The notes: generated by a model not told the origin, from the letters alone. Positions 12,898 to 24,800 are shown, numbered from the stretch's first letter. The stretch: DNA of 64,000 nucleotides from Lepisosteus oculatus (GCF_040954835.1 NC_090697.1:5530501-5594500), one strand, 5' to 3'. Made by a program: numbers and translations.

Positions 12898-12923
12898 ACA
12901 TTTATTATTATTATTATTATTAT
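12898..12923. repeat. (ATT)n microsatellite, tail of the SINE
   Basis: About eight ATT units directly follow the 5S-derived SINE, as in other copies of that family. Confidence 0.9.
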
Positions 12924-13411
12924 AATTCCCTTAGGAGCAAAAAAGATTTCTTCAAAATTCAACAACATACTGTATACCACAAAAACAAAAACCTCTCCCA
13001 TCTACTCAGCAGTGATGCAGCCTTCAATATGCAAAACTCACTAATTTAGCCAACGTACAAAATGTGGACTCTCCCATATTAAACCCATGTGACAAAGCAC
13101 TCTAGTCAATTATTCAGTAATCCAATTAGTAGGTTTAGGCCCACGCAACCTAATTACAGTACGTCGTTAGGCTCTCTCTAGTGTCCTCTAGTGGCGGTCT
13201 GGAGCAATGACAGCCCTGCAATGGGACAGGCTGCCACAGCTTGGTTTAAACTTTACAGAACTTTATTCTCCATCCAAAAGGGATGGCATCACCATAAACA
13301 ACTACAATATCAAACAACACCCAGCATAAAATAAATAAACGTTGATAGCAAACAATAGTCCTAGCCACACACAATACATATATACACATCTCGCCTTTTC
13401 CCATATTACAC

Positions 13412-13985
13412 TATAATTAATTGCTTACACTTATATAGCGCTTTTCTGGACACTTCACTCAAAGCGCTTTACAGGTATTGGGGCCTCCCCTCCACCACCA
13501 CCAGTGTGCAGCCCCACCTGGATGATGTGACAGCAGCCATAGTGTGCCAGAACGCTCCCCACACACCAGCTCTCAGTGGGGAGGAGAGCAGACTAATGTA
13601 GCCAATTCATAGATGGGGATTATTAGGAGGCCATCATTGGTAAGGGCCAATGGGAAATTGTGGCCAGGACGCCCTACTCTTTTCGAGAAACACCCTGGGA
13701 TTTTTAATGACCACAGAGAGTCAGGACCTTGGTTTTACGTCTCATCCGAAGGACAGCACCTGTTTACAGTATAGTGTCCCCATCACTATACTGGGGCATT
13801 AGGACCCATGTGGACCACAGGGTGAGCACCCCCTGCTGGCCCCATTAACACGTCTTCCAGCAGCAACCTTAGTTTTTACCAGGAGGTCTCCCATCCAGGT
13901 ACTGACCAGGCTCACACCTGCTGAGCTTCAGTGGGCTGCCAGTTGTGAGTTGCAGGGTGATACTGCTGCTGGCAAGCATTACACT
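13412..13985 (-). repeat. 5S-rRNA-derived SINE, near full length
   Basis: On the minus strand it begins with 'ccactgaagctcagcaggtg'-type 5S sequence (about 13945-13875, 'cctggatgggagacctcctg') and runs through 'ggtcattaaaaatcccaggg', 'ggtggtggtggaggggag' to 'gtaaagcgctttgagtg' and 'gcgctatataagtgtaagca' at 13415. The tail wording is shared with L2-like LINEs of fish, which would explain mobilisation in trans. Best reference copy in the window, with 63195-63735. Confidence 0.88.
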
Positions 13986-13989
13986 AAGC

Positions 13990-15206
13990 ATTAGCATTAC
14001 ACTAATCCAATACCTTCATCTAGGAAACAGTCACTTACTTGTGTTTAATATACCGATTGCAAAGAGAAAACTTTGTAAGCTGCCTCCCTGAAACTAGCAG
14101 AATGAAGAGGGTGGGAGGGGACATCAACAGTACGCTGAGCTCTCCTTTCAACTGCAACATGATACAGCTCTGTTAGCTGTTTCTGTGGTCCAACAATTCT
14201 TTTACCAACAACATGACCAATTCTGGCCAATTCCCTCCGCCAGCTAATTCTCAGCCTACCACACCACACCGTGACACTGAAATGTAAGGATGCTTTCTAC
14301 CGACACCCAAAACATCCCGATTCACCCTTTCAACATCCCGATCCAAATTATACGCTGGCTAGCCTTTTTAAAAATGCAGTTGATATTCTCTGCAAAGTTG
14401 AAATGTTCATCAATTATTGTTTCTACAGTAGGTATTTCGAACACTGAACAAACCTCCTCGGGTTGATTAATAAGGGAGAGAGGTTGGAAATCTAACGTAT
14501 ATATCTAACAGTTCTACTGTATATACAGTACTCAACTAAATAATAGATTTTTAAATAGAAGGGTAAATATAGAAAAACAGGTCGCTGAAATAAGACTGTA
14601 ATGTTTCTTAAACTAAAAATGTTTGATGAAAAAATGAAAAAAAAAATTGAAATCCTTTTTCTGCTGCCAGCTCGGGCCTTGTCGGCAGAGCCACAGTGCA
14701 CACAGAGAGCCTCTGTTTAGAGCAGCACTGTCCACAGGTCTGAACGCCATGACAAGGGAGTCAGCATTGCTCTGCTAACATACAGTAGCCCTTCAAATTG
14801 AAAAGATGTTTTGGTCCAAGATGAAGAGAAATTTATTATAATTTCTAATTTCAGCGTGTCTGGCCCAGACAGCTGACTGGCAGATTTTTCCCCACAGTCT
14901 TTTTCCGCAGACAATTCACTGGGTACACTGGCAGCAGCCACCTCAGTCCGTGCCACTGGGAACAGTCCTGCCCTGTCTTCTGGCACTGAGGTACCAGCCG
15001 AAGCAAGGCTGCTCTCTCTCATGTTGGGAGAGTGTGGTCTCTCCCTCCCATGTTTTTGTTCTGTGCCAGTGCCGTCTTCACTGGGAGTAGCACTGGCGCC
15101 CAGGCCTCTGCCCGTCTCCCCTGTCTTGACAGGTTGGCAGAGTCTTCCTTTCCTCCGCCCCCATCATCTTTGTTCGGGCAGGTCAGGTCGACTCTAGCCC
15201 TTCTTA
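13990..15206. other. No confirmed gene; minus-strand Ser/Ala-rich frames at 14.7-15.2 kb
   Basis: Mostly AT-rich up to 14.7 kb. From 15294 down to 14717 the minus strand carries open frames rich in Ser, Ala, Glu and Gly (for example SLASAGTSVPEDRAGLF). They look more protein-like than the surroundings but match nothing I know. Confidence 0.35.
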
Positions 15207-15345
15207 GAGAGATCACTTTATTGGCCGTATACAATTTCTTGTAAAATTGTATTTGTCTTTTCGCAGACCCCAGCTTGCTCTCCATGAGACACACAGACAG
15301 GGAGAGGAGCTGGGGGTCAGAGCACAGGGTCAGCTATTTATATGG
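15207..15345 (-). repeat. tRNA-type SINE 3' part
   Basis: Reads 'gatcactttattggccgtat', 'agcttgctctccatgagac' and 'cagacagggagaggagctgg': the inverse of the tail at 2790-3004. It splits the Ser/Ala-rich frames on either side. Confidence 0.75.
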
Positions 15346-15655
15346 TCAGGGCCAGGGGAAGGTCAGGCCCGCTCTTTGTCTGTGAAGGGGCACTCCCGTC
15401 TTTCTGCGACACGCACCCTAAAACCGTCTCCACCTTTTTAGCCGTGTAGCCTGACAGTGAACCTGTCTGGTCCTGTGTTATGCCCGTAACTCCAGTGGAT
15501 CGTGCACAGGAGGTCACTGGAGAGTTAGCAAGGGAACCTGCTGCAGCCTCCATTCACTTACCCGCTCCACTGCTGGTCATGGAGCAGGAATGCTTGTTTC
15601 ATTTGGTGTTCAGGGTTTGGGGGGCAGACTGACTGGGAGGCCAGAGGTCACTCCA

Positions 15656-16447
15656 CTACCAAGTCCTTAGCATTTTTGGTTTTGTACGGTCCAGCCCATC
15701 TTCGAAGCCCGCGCCCTTGGAGAAGGTATTATCACCCATCACCCGGGACCTCACAGACAAAGGGGCATGAACGGCCACGATCTCGATGTAAGGAGAGGAG
15801 CAAGACCGCAAGACAGCAGATCCCTGGCCAGAGAGAAGAGCAAACGTGAACATGTGTCTTGTCAAGCAACTACTGGCTTGCAATGTTGTCAGTGAGACAC
15901 ATACTGTACCACTCCTCCCGTTAGAGGTTCGAGCAGGGAGCTGCGTCAGCCTGCATAGGCTGCAAAGGAACAGGCAAAGGTTGGTTCCCTGCTGTGAAAC
16001 CTTCTTCAGGTTCGAGGGAGAGCGGGAAGTGCAGTGAAGAAGGGGGCAGAGAGCACGGGGAAAATGGAGAAATAGCAGATGAGAATGAGTGTCCAAACTC
16101 AGGGAAAGCAGGAGGAGAAGTGTGGAAAACTGGAATCTACAAATGAATAGAGACGATTTAGAAAGAGTCACCCATGTAAAAGGCTGGGCATTTTCTGCAC
16201 GAGATGCAGTAAATGAGGTTGCTGGAGATACACTCCTCCTGTTGGTATGACAGCTCTTATAAGACAACGTGGAGATCGCAGCCTTCACACGATGAATGGC
16301 TTTAAGAAGAATGCAGCATTGCAACAGTAAGCTAATCAGGTCACCAACTGTCAAATCCAAATTGTGAAAGAACATAAAAAAGAACAACTCTTGAATCAAT
16401 ATTAGATAAAATAGAAGAAAAATCACAGAAATATACTTTCCATTCAA
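15656..16447 (-). other. 263-codon open frame, not recognised
   Basis: This is the longest ATG-to-stop frame in the window. Its first third is hydrophobic and AT-rich (likely chance), its middle overlaps a repeat (15935-16025), and its last 60 codons (ending VRSRVMGDNTFSKGAGFEDG and so on) look more like real protein. Downstream frames at 15553-15338 and 15294-14717 on the same strand have similar Ser/Gly/Thr-rich composition, so a decayed gene or transposon ORF is possible. No conserved domain seen; I do not call a gene. Confidence 0.25.
15935..16025 (-). repeat. Penelope-like/foldback repeat fragment
   Basis: Shares 'agctgcgtcagcctgcatag', 'gctgcaaaggaacagg' and 'ccttcttcaggttcgag' with the copies at 20.07, 36.42, 41.11 and 56.55 kb, but lacks the central foldback part. 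Confidence 0.6.
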
Positions 16448-16449
16448 TA

Positions 16450-17595
16450 TGTACTGTATAACTGTTTAACAACTGTAGATGTTAACTGGTGAATAAGCAT
16501 TCAGTATGTTAAGTTCAGCCAGAAAAATAATCTCCACATCTCATAGTTTGCTAAGCCTGTTTTTACTGAGAAACATGTAAGAACATGTAACTGGTAACAG
16601 AAAAAAATATCCTAATGCTGCCACACCTTGGAAGCTCCCTCCTTTTTTCAAAAAGTGCCTGAGAAATTAATATTAAAATGCAGTAGTTTTTCTATGATAC
16701 AGTACATTTTGTGACCATTCCACTGACTTTAAGGAAAATGAAACAATGCACCTCTCTTCTTCCAAAAAAGTGTGTTCACATTGCTGTGAAAGGCTAAGCT
16801 TTAGGTTTTATGATCAGGAGCACGTTGTAAACTAGGAAAAAATGACATCCCCAGTGGAACTGCAGCTGTTGCCTTTTGGGATCTTCTGTTGTTTCCTAGC
16901 ACATATGCCAGTTGTTGTCTAATGTCAGATAGTCAGTAATTCATGGACATTCACATCTGTGCCAACTACAGAAGAGACAGACTCTTCAGTTGTTGGTGTA
17001 GGCAAAGAAGCTGAGCATATAAGCGCTGGCAAATATCCAACACTTCCTTAAAATGCAGCTTTTAACACAACAGTTGCTCCATACGTATTACAAAAAATAG
17101 CAATAGTTTTACGTCTTACATGTACCTTCATATGGTGCAGTACACACCACAAAACACACATCCTCCCTCAGAATCCTGAGTTTAAAGTCTTTTTCTACAG
17201 CTTTATAAGTGGTAACAAGACTGTAATGGGATCCATAAGTCGATTTAAGCATCGGATTCTGATCAATTATTGTTGAAATATATCTGACAGCATGCTCGAA
17301 CAATTGTTCTGTTAGAACGTAAGGACGTAAGTGTCACGCATTCGACACGGGCTCACGAACGCCGTCACATTCCCATGCGCAGCCACTCAAACACGCTCAC
17401 TCCGCAACTAATCTTCCTATCGCCTGTCACTCCCGTCACTACTTTAACACTCCTCTTTTGCCTGACCATTCGTCACTATTTCGGATTTTCCTTGGCGCGT
17501 GTACCCTCCTCCTATAGCTTGTTCTATTCCTTGCTTCCTGACTCTCGCTCGATTCTGACCACGTTTCTGCCTTTGCGTTTTTTTGAAACCCACCA
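16450..17595. other. No gene seen
   Basis: AT-rich unique-looking sequence; no exon, RNA gene or clear repeat recognised. Confidence 0.45.
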
Positions 17596-17599
17596 CATC

Positions 17600-18625
17600 T
17601 GTTTTAGATCCCATTCCCACCCATTATTTGAGTCCTGCTTCTCTTCTCTCTGTCCCATTGTCCTCAATATTATAAATGAATCCATGAGCACTGGCTTTGT
17701 ACCAATGGTCCTCAAAACTGCTGCCATTACCCCTGTGCCAAAAAAACCTAACATGGCTCTCGACAATCTTAACAATTTCCGCCCCATCTCCAACTTACCC
17801 TTTCTTGCTAAACTTCTAGAATGTGCTGTCACACTTCAGTTACATAACCACCTCATGACAAACAACCTTTTTGAACCCCTCCAATCTGGCTTCCGTCAAC
17901 TTCACAGCACAGAAACTGCCCTGGTCAAAGTCACCAGTGATCTTCTAACAGCTTCTGATTCTGGTTCTCTTTCCATACTCATCCTTCTTGATCTCAGTGA
18001 TGCTTTTGACACTGTTGACCATGACATCTTACTTTCTCATCTTGAGACTGTCTCTGGAGTTTCTGACACTGCTCTCAAATGGTTAGATCTTACCTCACTG
18101 ATCGCTGTCACTTTGTCTCTCTCAATGGGTACAGGTCTGAAACTGGTCTTGTTAAGTCTGGTGTTCCTCAGGGCTCAATACTGGGCCCCTTGCTCTTCAG
18201 TATTTACATGTTTCCACTAGGTCAGCTTTTAAGATCACATGGCCTCAGCTTTCATTTCTATGCTGACGATACTCAAATATACATCCATACCAAACCTGAC
18301 ACTGATGTGGCTGTCTCTATTCTATCTAATTGCATCTCTGACATCAAAATTTGGATAACTCAAAACTTCCTTCATCTTAACTGCGACAAGACTGAAGTCA
18401 TGCTTATTGGCACCCCCATCACCTTCGTAAAGCCAGTCCTGTAACCCTGTCTGTAGATGGTTCTGTACTTGAGGTTCAATCTAAATTGAAAAACATTCGA
18501 CCCACATGTGCAGCATACTGTCAAAACATATTTTTTTCACCTCAGAAATATGCTATGCTATCACTAACTGTGGCTGAAAAGCTGATCAACACATTTGTGT
18601 TCTCCCGAATTGACTACTAGTGATG
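17600..18625 (+). pseudogene. L2-type LINE reverse transcriptase, truncated and frameshifted
   Basis: Reverse transcriptase of an L2-clade non-LTR retrotransposon. First frame: LKTAAITPVPKKP, NNFRPISNLPFLAKLLE, LQSGFRQLHSTETALVKVTS, LLDLSDAFDTVDHDILLSHL (RT motif A) up to about 18080; then a 1-nt loss shifts the frame to RSYLTDRCHFVSL, SGVPQGSILGPLLFSIYM and HFYADDTQIYI, which holds the YADD catalytic site near 18265. A stop at 18442-18444 and abrupt loss of similarity at about 18622 (FSRIDY) follow. The 5' endonuclease part and 3' tail are missing, so it is a dead copy. Confidence 0.9.
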
Positions 18626-18629
18626 TACC

Positions 18630-20060
18630 AGATGTAGCTTTTCACCATAAGATGGCAATGCTGAGGCCAGAAGTGAGCATAAATTAGGCCTGTTATAAAC
18701 AGAAGGAAGAGCAGAAAGGCACCAGCATTCTGGTGAAGCAGGTCTGAAGTACTGTATGTAATGTATCATAAAGCACCATAGCTGTGGTAGGTAGGCAGGT
18801 ATTCTCTTATGTCAGGTGTCTTATCATTTAAGATGCACTAAAGCTCAATTGTTCCCATGAAAAACCTTGTTTGAAGTATAAGAGTATATACTGTAGTTGA
18901 TGCAATCTTGACTTACAGAATCTATGCTCCATTTTAAAACCAGGCTTGATTACTGTGAATATTAAGTAATGCTTCCTAGTAATTGCTATTAACATGCAAA
19001 ATACGTGCCCTCTAACAGTTTGGACACTTGAAACTGTGATTTTGTAGTTAAATAAAATGTAGCAAATAAAAAAAAGAATGCATTTCTAAGAAAAAAGGAC
19101 ATGATCATGATGTGAAACCATAAACATGAATTAATGACATAGTATGTGTTAAGGAAGTAAACTGTGCATGATACAGGCAAAATGCAATGAGTAAAGTTGC
19201 AGTTTACCAGTAGTTGTAGTATTCTGCAGTTCTAGAAAAGTCTGAAGGCATAAAACGTGTGGGAATGTTGTATTCCTACAGTCCCTAACCAAACAACATG
19301 TAGTGCTTTAGATCAATCCAATAAACTTTTTCTTTCTGTTATTTTAATCTCTCATTTTTAAATGAAACAAAAAATACAAAAACAGCATATGGAATAGATT
19401 GATGAACATTATCAACTTAATATTAGGGACAATTTAAGAGTGTTAAATGAAAAACACATTAAGAAACATTTCTGTTTTCCATGAAGTGTCTTGAAATCTG
19501 AGTACTAGAGTACTATATATCCTGACAAATACCACATGCTTGACAAGTAGAACTCCTTTCACCCAAAACCTTCTTTGTAAGAGCTGCTTTCTGTTTTCAA
19601 TCCTGAAATTAGCTGCACTTAATTTCCATTTGTACCAGTGTTCATTTTGGAGAAAAAAAGGAAAGGGACTTTCGAACATATATTCCTGAAGCCTTCTTTG
19701 CTCCAGCCAAGTGATGTGCAATTTTTTTTAAACTGGTTTGTTTGAGTCCAGCGTTTAGATCCTGGTGCAAGAGTGTTTTTCACTGTGTGCACTTTTTCCG
19801 GTGCTCTTTTCCCTGGAAAAAGAAGAATGCATGTCAATTTCCTGTCGAAATGGGACGAGTCAGGACAGGACACAGTACACCATCACTCATGATGTGCAGA
19901 AGAGTAGCTCTAAGACTGTGAAGACAATCAAAGAAGTTGCTGTTGGACACAAGATAAAGAAAACAACTAGGCAGTGGAATAAAAACAATAATGATAATAT
20001 TAGTATAGTTAATGATAAAGGTAATGGTGGTAGTGATTGTGGCAGTAATGTTGGAGATGT
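18630..20060. other. No gene seen
   Basis: AT-rich, with no exon-like frame or clear repeat. Confidence 0.45.
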
Positions 20061-20069
20061 ATTTACAGT

Positions 20070-20237
20070 AGTGCAGGTGGGCAGCTGCATCAGCATGCGT
20101 AGGCTGCAAAGGAACAAGTAACAGGTTTATTCCCTGCTGAAAAGGGAAGAGAGAAAACACAACGTTTCGGCTGTGGAGCCTTCTTCAGGTGCTCACAGCA
20201 CAGCCGAAACGTTGTGTTTTCTTTCTTCTCTTTTCAG
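20070..20237 (-). repeat. Penelope-like foldback element with a perfect 22-bp palindromic core
   Basis: 'ggcagctgcatcagcatgcg', 'aggctgcaaaggaacaag' and 'ggtttattccctgctg' lead into an inverted repeat. Arms 20154-20175 and 20199-20220 are perfectly complementary (22 bp, 23-nt loop) and continue imperfectly to about 20137 and 20237. The minus strand of the loop side reads CTGAAGAAGGCT...AGCCGAAACG. Confidence 0.75.
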
Positions 20238-20721
20238 AATGTATTTGTAGTACTGTGTTTTTTGTAGGGATTAATGTTTGAGTTCTCTTTTCACTGTGCT
20301 GTACTATTGGATGGTTGTGTTTATGTGATGAATGTTGCTTGAGTAGGGTGAGGAGGGATTAGAACAAACCAGGTGAGACAGAAAAGGGAAAATGGGAGAG
20401 ACACATGAAGTATCCGATTTGTGCCAAATGTTCTAGTTGCACAACTACAAAGAGGATTTAAGCGAAAACACATCCCAAGTGCCTTCATTTTTAAATCCTA
20501 CACTAGTGCCAGCCGTGTTTTGGATTAAGAAAAAACACGTCTTTAGAGAGATCTTTTCATTTATTGCCTGCTACCTTGCTGGATGTGCAGTACTAATCTT
20601 AAAGGGACTGAGTTGGCAGTCTCCTTATATACAATACTGTATGTAGTCGCCATCTTCAGTGTTTTTGCAGAATATAGATGCAAGTGCCTTACTCCTGCTG
20701 TAGAACATGCAAAAACTGTTA

Positions 20722-20849
20722 CTATTGGTGGTGGTGGAGGGGAGTCCCCATTACCTGTAAAGCGCTTTGAGTGGAGTGTCCAGAAAAAGCGCTATATAAG
20801 TGTAAGCAATTATTATAATTATTAATTAATTAATTAATTAATTAATTAT
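20722..20849 (+). repeat. 5S-SINE tail plus (TTAA)n
   Basis: 'ggtggtggtggaggggagtc', 'tgtaaagcgctttgagtgg' and 'gcgctatataagtgtaagca' are the 3' end of the 5S-derived SINE; about seven TTAA units follow. Confidence 0.85.
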
Positions 20850-20865
20850 TACTGAAGAACACATG

Positions 20866-21375
20866 TCACCTTTTTGATTGGTTAGGGGGAGCTATAGGGA
20901 GTTCATCAGTTCCGACGCGGACGTAGAATAGGAACTGGTAGTGAGGCACCACTTGCTCAAGTTTTGCTACAACTGAATGGGTGAGGGCGGTTTCCACACG
21001 GAACCCCCCTCCCAGAAAGTAAAAAAAAAAATCAGCTACGGTCCTGAAGACAAACAGGAGCCTGTCGAGCTGGAGAAGCTGCAGCTGGAAGGCTGGGGGG
21101 TGGTGGGAAGAGTCGAGAGTTGACACCGCACCTGTTGGACGCCGGCGGAAGAGAGGGGGGGAAAAGGGAGAGGGACCTCGTTGCTGTGGCTGCCTGGGCT
21201 GTGACTGGGGCTGTGGGCACCAGCGAGAGTGAGGGCTGTGACTGGAGAGGCCCTAACCTGTTACAGCTGACGACACACTCTCCACCCAGGGGGGTGCCGA
21301 TAGGGGATGGTGAAGAGGAGCTTTGGCACAGGAGAGATGACCAGAAACAAGGAATGAGCGGGGACTGATTTAACA
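20866..21375. other. GC-rich patch of unknown nature
   Basis: About 500 bp much richer in G and C than its flanks, with G-runs and CpGs ('acgccggcggaagagag'). Open frames occur on both strands (82 codons + at 21120, 152 codons - at 21490-21032) without recognisable domains. It may be the internal promoter of an unknown retroelement. Confidence 0.35.
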
Positions 21376-21394
21376 GTATAGCCCAGTTATCGCT

Positions 21395-21475
21395 AACATC
21401 ATTTTTATTTATTTTGGCTAATGCTTTGATCCAGTGCAGCTTATTTTTGTCCCCATTTATGAAAGTACAGATTTT
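21395..21475. repeat. Short fish repeat fragment
   Basis: 'ttattttggctaatgctttg', 'atccagtgcagctta' resembles a common fish repeat; a related piece seems to lie at 52.56-52.73 kb. Confidence 0.4.
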
Positions 21476-21820
21476 ACGGAAGATATACAAGACATTGCTA
21501 ATGTATTTCTATTTACAGCTTTCCGTTTATCCAGTCCAGGACCCTGACTACTACGCTGCACTGCTGACAACTAGTCCTTATAGAAAGTCATATGGAGTTT
21601 ACCAAATATGAAGAAATCTTGAAAAAAAGACAAGAGCTGGATCAAACCTTATCTTCATTACTTTAATGCCAAACATATGTCCGAACCAGCTTCAGTTTTC
21701 CTCAAGACGATACTGAATTCTTATCCATCTCATAATGTATTGTGGATGCTTCCCCCAGACAAACACATTCTGTCCTGGGACTGTGCATAATGTGGAAAAA
21801 TGAATCCAATTATTGGAACT

Positions 21821-24800
21821 TCACCTGTTCGAGCCTTCCTCCACATCCTTTATTGTGTCAGGCAGAGGTGTGTGCGCGGTCTCCGGTAATATTAGCGAGA
21901 GCGCCGCGCCAACGAGCGGACACACCCCGAATATGACCATGGGGGCCTCCTTATTGTGAGCTCTGAGCAGGTAGATCAGTGGGGCGATGACTCCTCCTAC
22001 ACGAGCGCACATCGACGACATCCCGATGCCGTTCTGTCTACAACCAGAAGAAAGACATTCCAGCAGTGTTTCAAGGGTGTTACTTTTTGCATTATTGATT
22101 CAAAAAGCGTGATACAATTATTTACCTGGGATTTTTGCCAAACACCTTTATTTTAGAATAAGGAATAAAATATTGTCTTATAAAACATCAGCAAGGCTCT
22201 TTCTTTCTCTTTATGAAGACTTCACCCTTTAACATTGCACAAATGCACACTATTTGTGTACTTTTCCCAAATTTTCGTATTTTATATCAATCTTCCTTTT
22301 ATTCTGTGCTGTACCATGCCGAATGCTTTTCTCTCATTGCTTTTCAACACTTTGTTCTACTTGTACAGCGCCAGGAAACAGATCTGGCATATTTGAGACT
22401 AAAAACATAATCAGATCAGCATGAAAGTTTCAATAAAAGATAGTCCAATTAAACATACAACACAAAAACATAAGACATGATTGGACTAATTAACAATATG
22501 ATCCATCAGTAAATATCCTTGTGTAAATAAGTATGCAAACTTTTATGTGAAATACTCTTTTTCTCAGGTTTTCTGACAATCCTTTTTGATTGCAACATTG
22601 TCTTTCCACTAATCTGGATGGTGTCGACCAAAGCCACAAACTTTCTGTTCCTTATATAGAATAGGGCCGTCCAGACCCAGTCCTTGTTTACACTAATATG
22701 TAGGCACCAAACTAATTATCCACTTAATTGTGCAGAGAAAAACTAGGGGTTTACTTAATATTAGGAATATTTTGACTATTATTGTTTTTTATATTTATTA
22801 TTTTGTACATCGTTGTCAGAAACATTGAGGTAGTACACATAGACCCATGTTACTTTTTAAGAGAAGGCTGGTTTAAATTAAACAAGGGTATTGTGGTCAG
22901 AAACTGCAGACTTTTTCTTGGTGCTGGAAGTTGGTATACCACAGTAAATGTGTGTAAGGGGACGCATGGAGCTCTCTACTCTTTCAGGACTTCAGCTTTC
23001 TGATCTTAATCTTCCTCTGCCCCCAGTAATACCTCTGACTTAATACAGTATATTGACTCAGCCTTCATGGTCCTTCTCTGACTCTCAAGCAAAGAGGCCT
23101 GTGACCCGAGATTTGTAACACTAATACATTAATAATTTGTAACATTTGTGGACTAACTGCATGTCTGTGTCTGTTTCCGCTGCGATTTTAAAAACTGGAA
23201 TGGAGTGGGTATGATGGCTGATTAAAATGCTTCATGTTCAGCTTTGACACCGAAATATTGTAATCCAGACTATCTGCTAATAAGCAAAAGCAACTAAGAC
23301 GTGGAATCAGTTTAAATTCAAGGATACTAAAAACCTTACAGGTTGGGACAGCTTGCTCTGTATTCCCTTCATTTACTGTACATACAGTACATGTACTGCA
23401 TGTGCAGGTCTTCTTACTTTTCTTCTGTTGTTGCATAATTCTCACAACTACTACAATTCTGCCCTTATACACAAATAGGATATGAGCAGGTTATGTGTGA
23501 GCGGATTCATTGTAAAGCACTGTATTCCCAGAACACAGTGCCCTGTGCACAGCTATATTTTATTACACATGCTTCCATCCACACTAACATCTTGCCTTAC
23601 TGTCAGTTTTTACAGACATTGCCCCGGACTTTGATAATCATTCTGAATTTTGTCCTGGCAGACACACTGGCCAGTAAATAGCTGTAAGCTGTTTTGTGCT
23701 GAATGTGCAGCTGTATCGTTTTTATCACCCATCTGTAGCTCAATGAAGTACAAAATTGCTTTGCCATCACTTGCCTTTCATTTTACAAGTTAGCAAACCA
23801 TGCATAAAAATTGTGGGCTGAAATTCCTTGTTCTTTGTTATTTAAAAAAAATCTCAACAAACACTTTTTTTTTTGTCATTTAACCAGAGGTAAGGGCTAG
23901 CTCTTGGAAAGGAAAGAATGCGTATGTTCTTTCGGTTTCCACATTGCGATGATGTATTGGTGAAATGGTCAGCTTTATGTGTCCCGAAAGTTTAAGTATG
24001 AAACACTGGGTGCTGTGGTTGATAGATCTGACAAAGTGGGTTAAAGCAAACAAGACCTCCAGCGCGATGTGATTACCTGATGACTGTGGGAAAGATTTCA
24101 GCCGAATAAATGTAAACAATGGATAAAGACGCAGTGATTCCAAACTTTCCTGCCATAGCCAAGGCCGTCCTGATGGTTGTCTGACCTGTAACAAACCAGC
24201 AAATCGCCTCTTTGAGCAAGTGAACACAGCTGAAAGGCGACGTTACGACGCTGCACGTCTAAGGACAAAATCGATTTCTGCACAAGAAACAACAAAAAAA
24301 CAAATTCGAAGTAGCAACATTCTCAACAAAAACAATAAAAAACAAAACACGTTTTGTTCATTTACGTTGTTTTTTCTAAGAGCTACTGTAAGTCATAGTA
24401 TTTTTTCCATTGCACAGCACCACCCAGTGATACAAAAACCTTCTGTATGCAGCGCTCGTTTTTGATTGATTCTGTACGTGCTCTGTAGGTCTGTCGTAAT
24501 TGCTTTATGTTTATGAGTGTCAGAGTGACACAGGTCTTACCTTCAGGGACAGCGATGGTCAGCAGGCATGCCATCCCTCCCACAGTTAGGAAGGAGAACT
24601 GGGATATCTTTCGTGAGCGATTGAGGGTAAAAAGAGTTATTGTGCGAGCCGGCATTTCCACAAGACCAAAGATGAACTGGGTGAGGTAGATATTTATTCC
24701 AAAGTCAGAAATATTCAAGGACAGGCCATAATAAACCAGAATATTGACGAACCTAAAACAAACACAAAACAAAGACGCTAAAACAAGCGCAAAATTCACA

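Noticed and set aside
13875-13945. 5S rRNA gene
   Set aside because: Only the internal control region is similar; it continues into the SINE body and recurs at 12.4 and 63.2 kb.
20866-21490. 152-codon minus-strand frame as an extra SLC22 exon
   Set aside because: No SLC22 similarity; composition explained by a GC-rich patch, and the transporter already has a complete C terminus at 21821.
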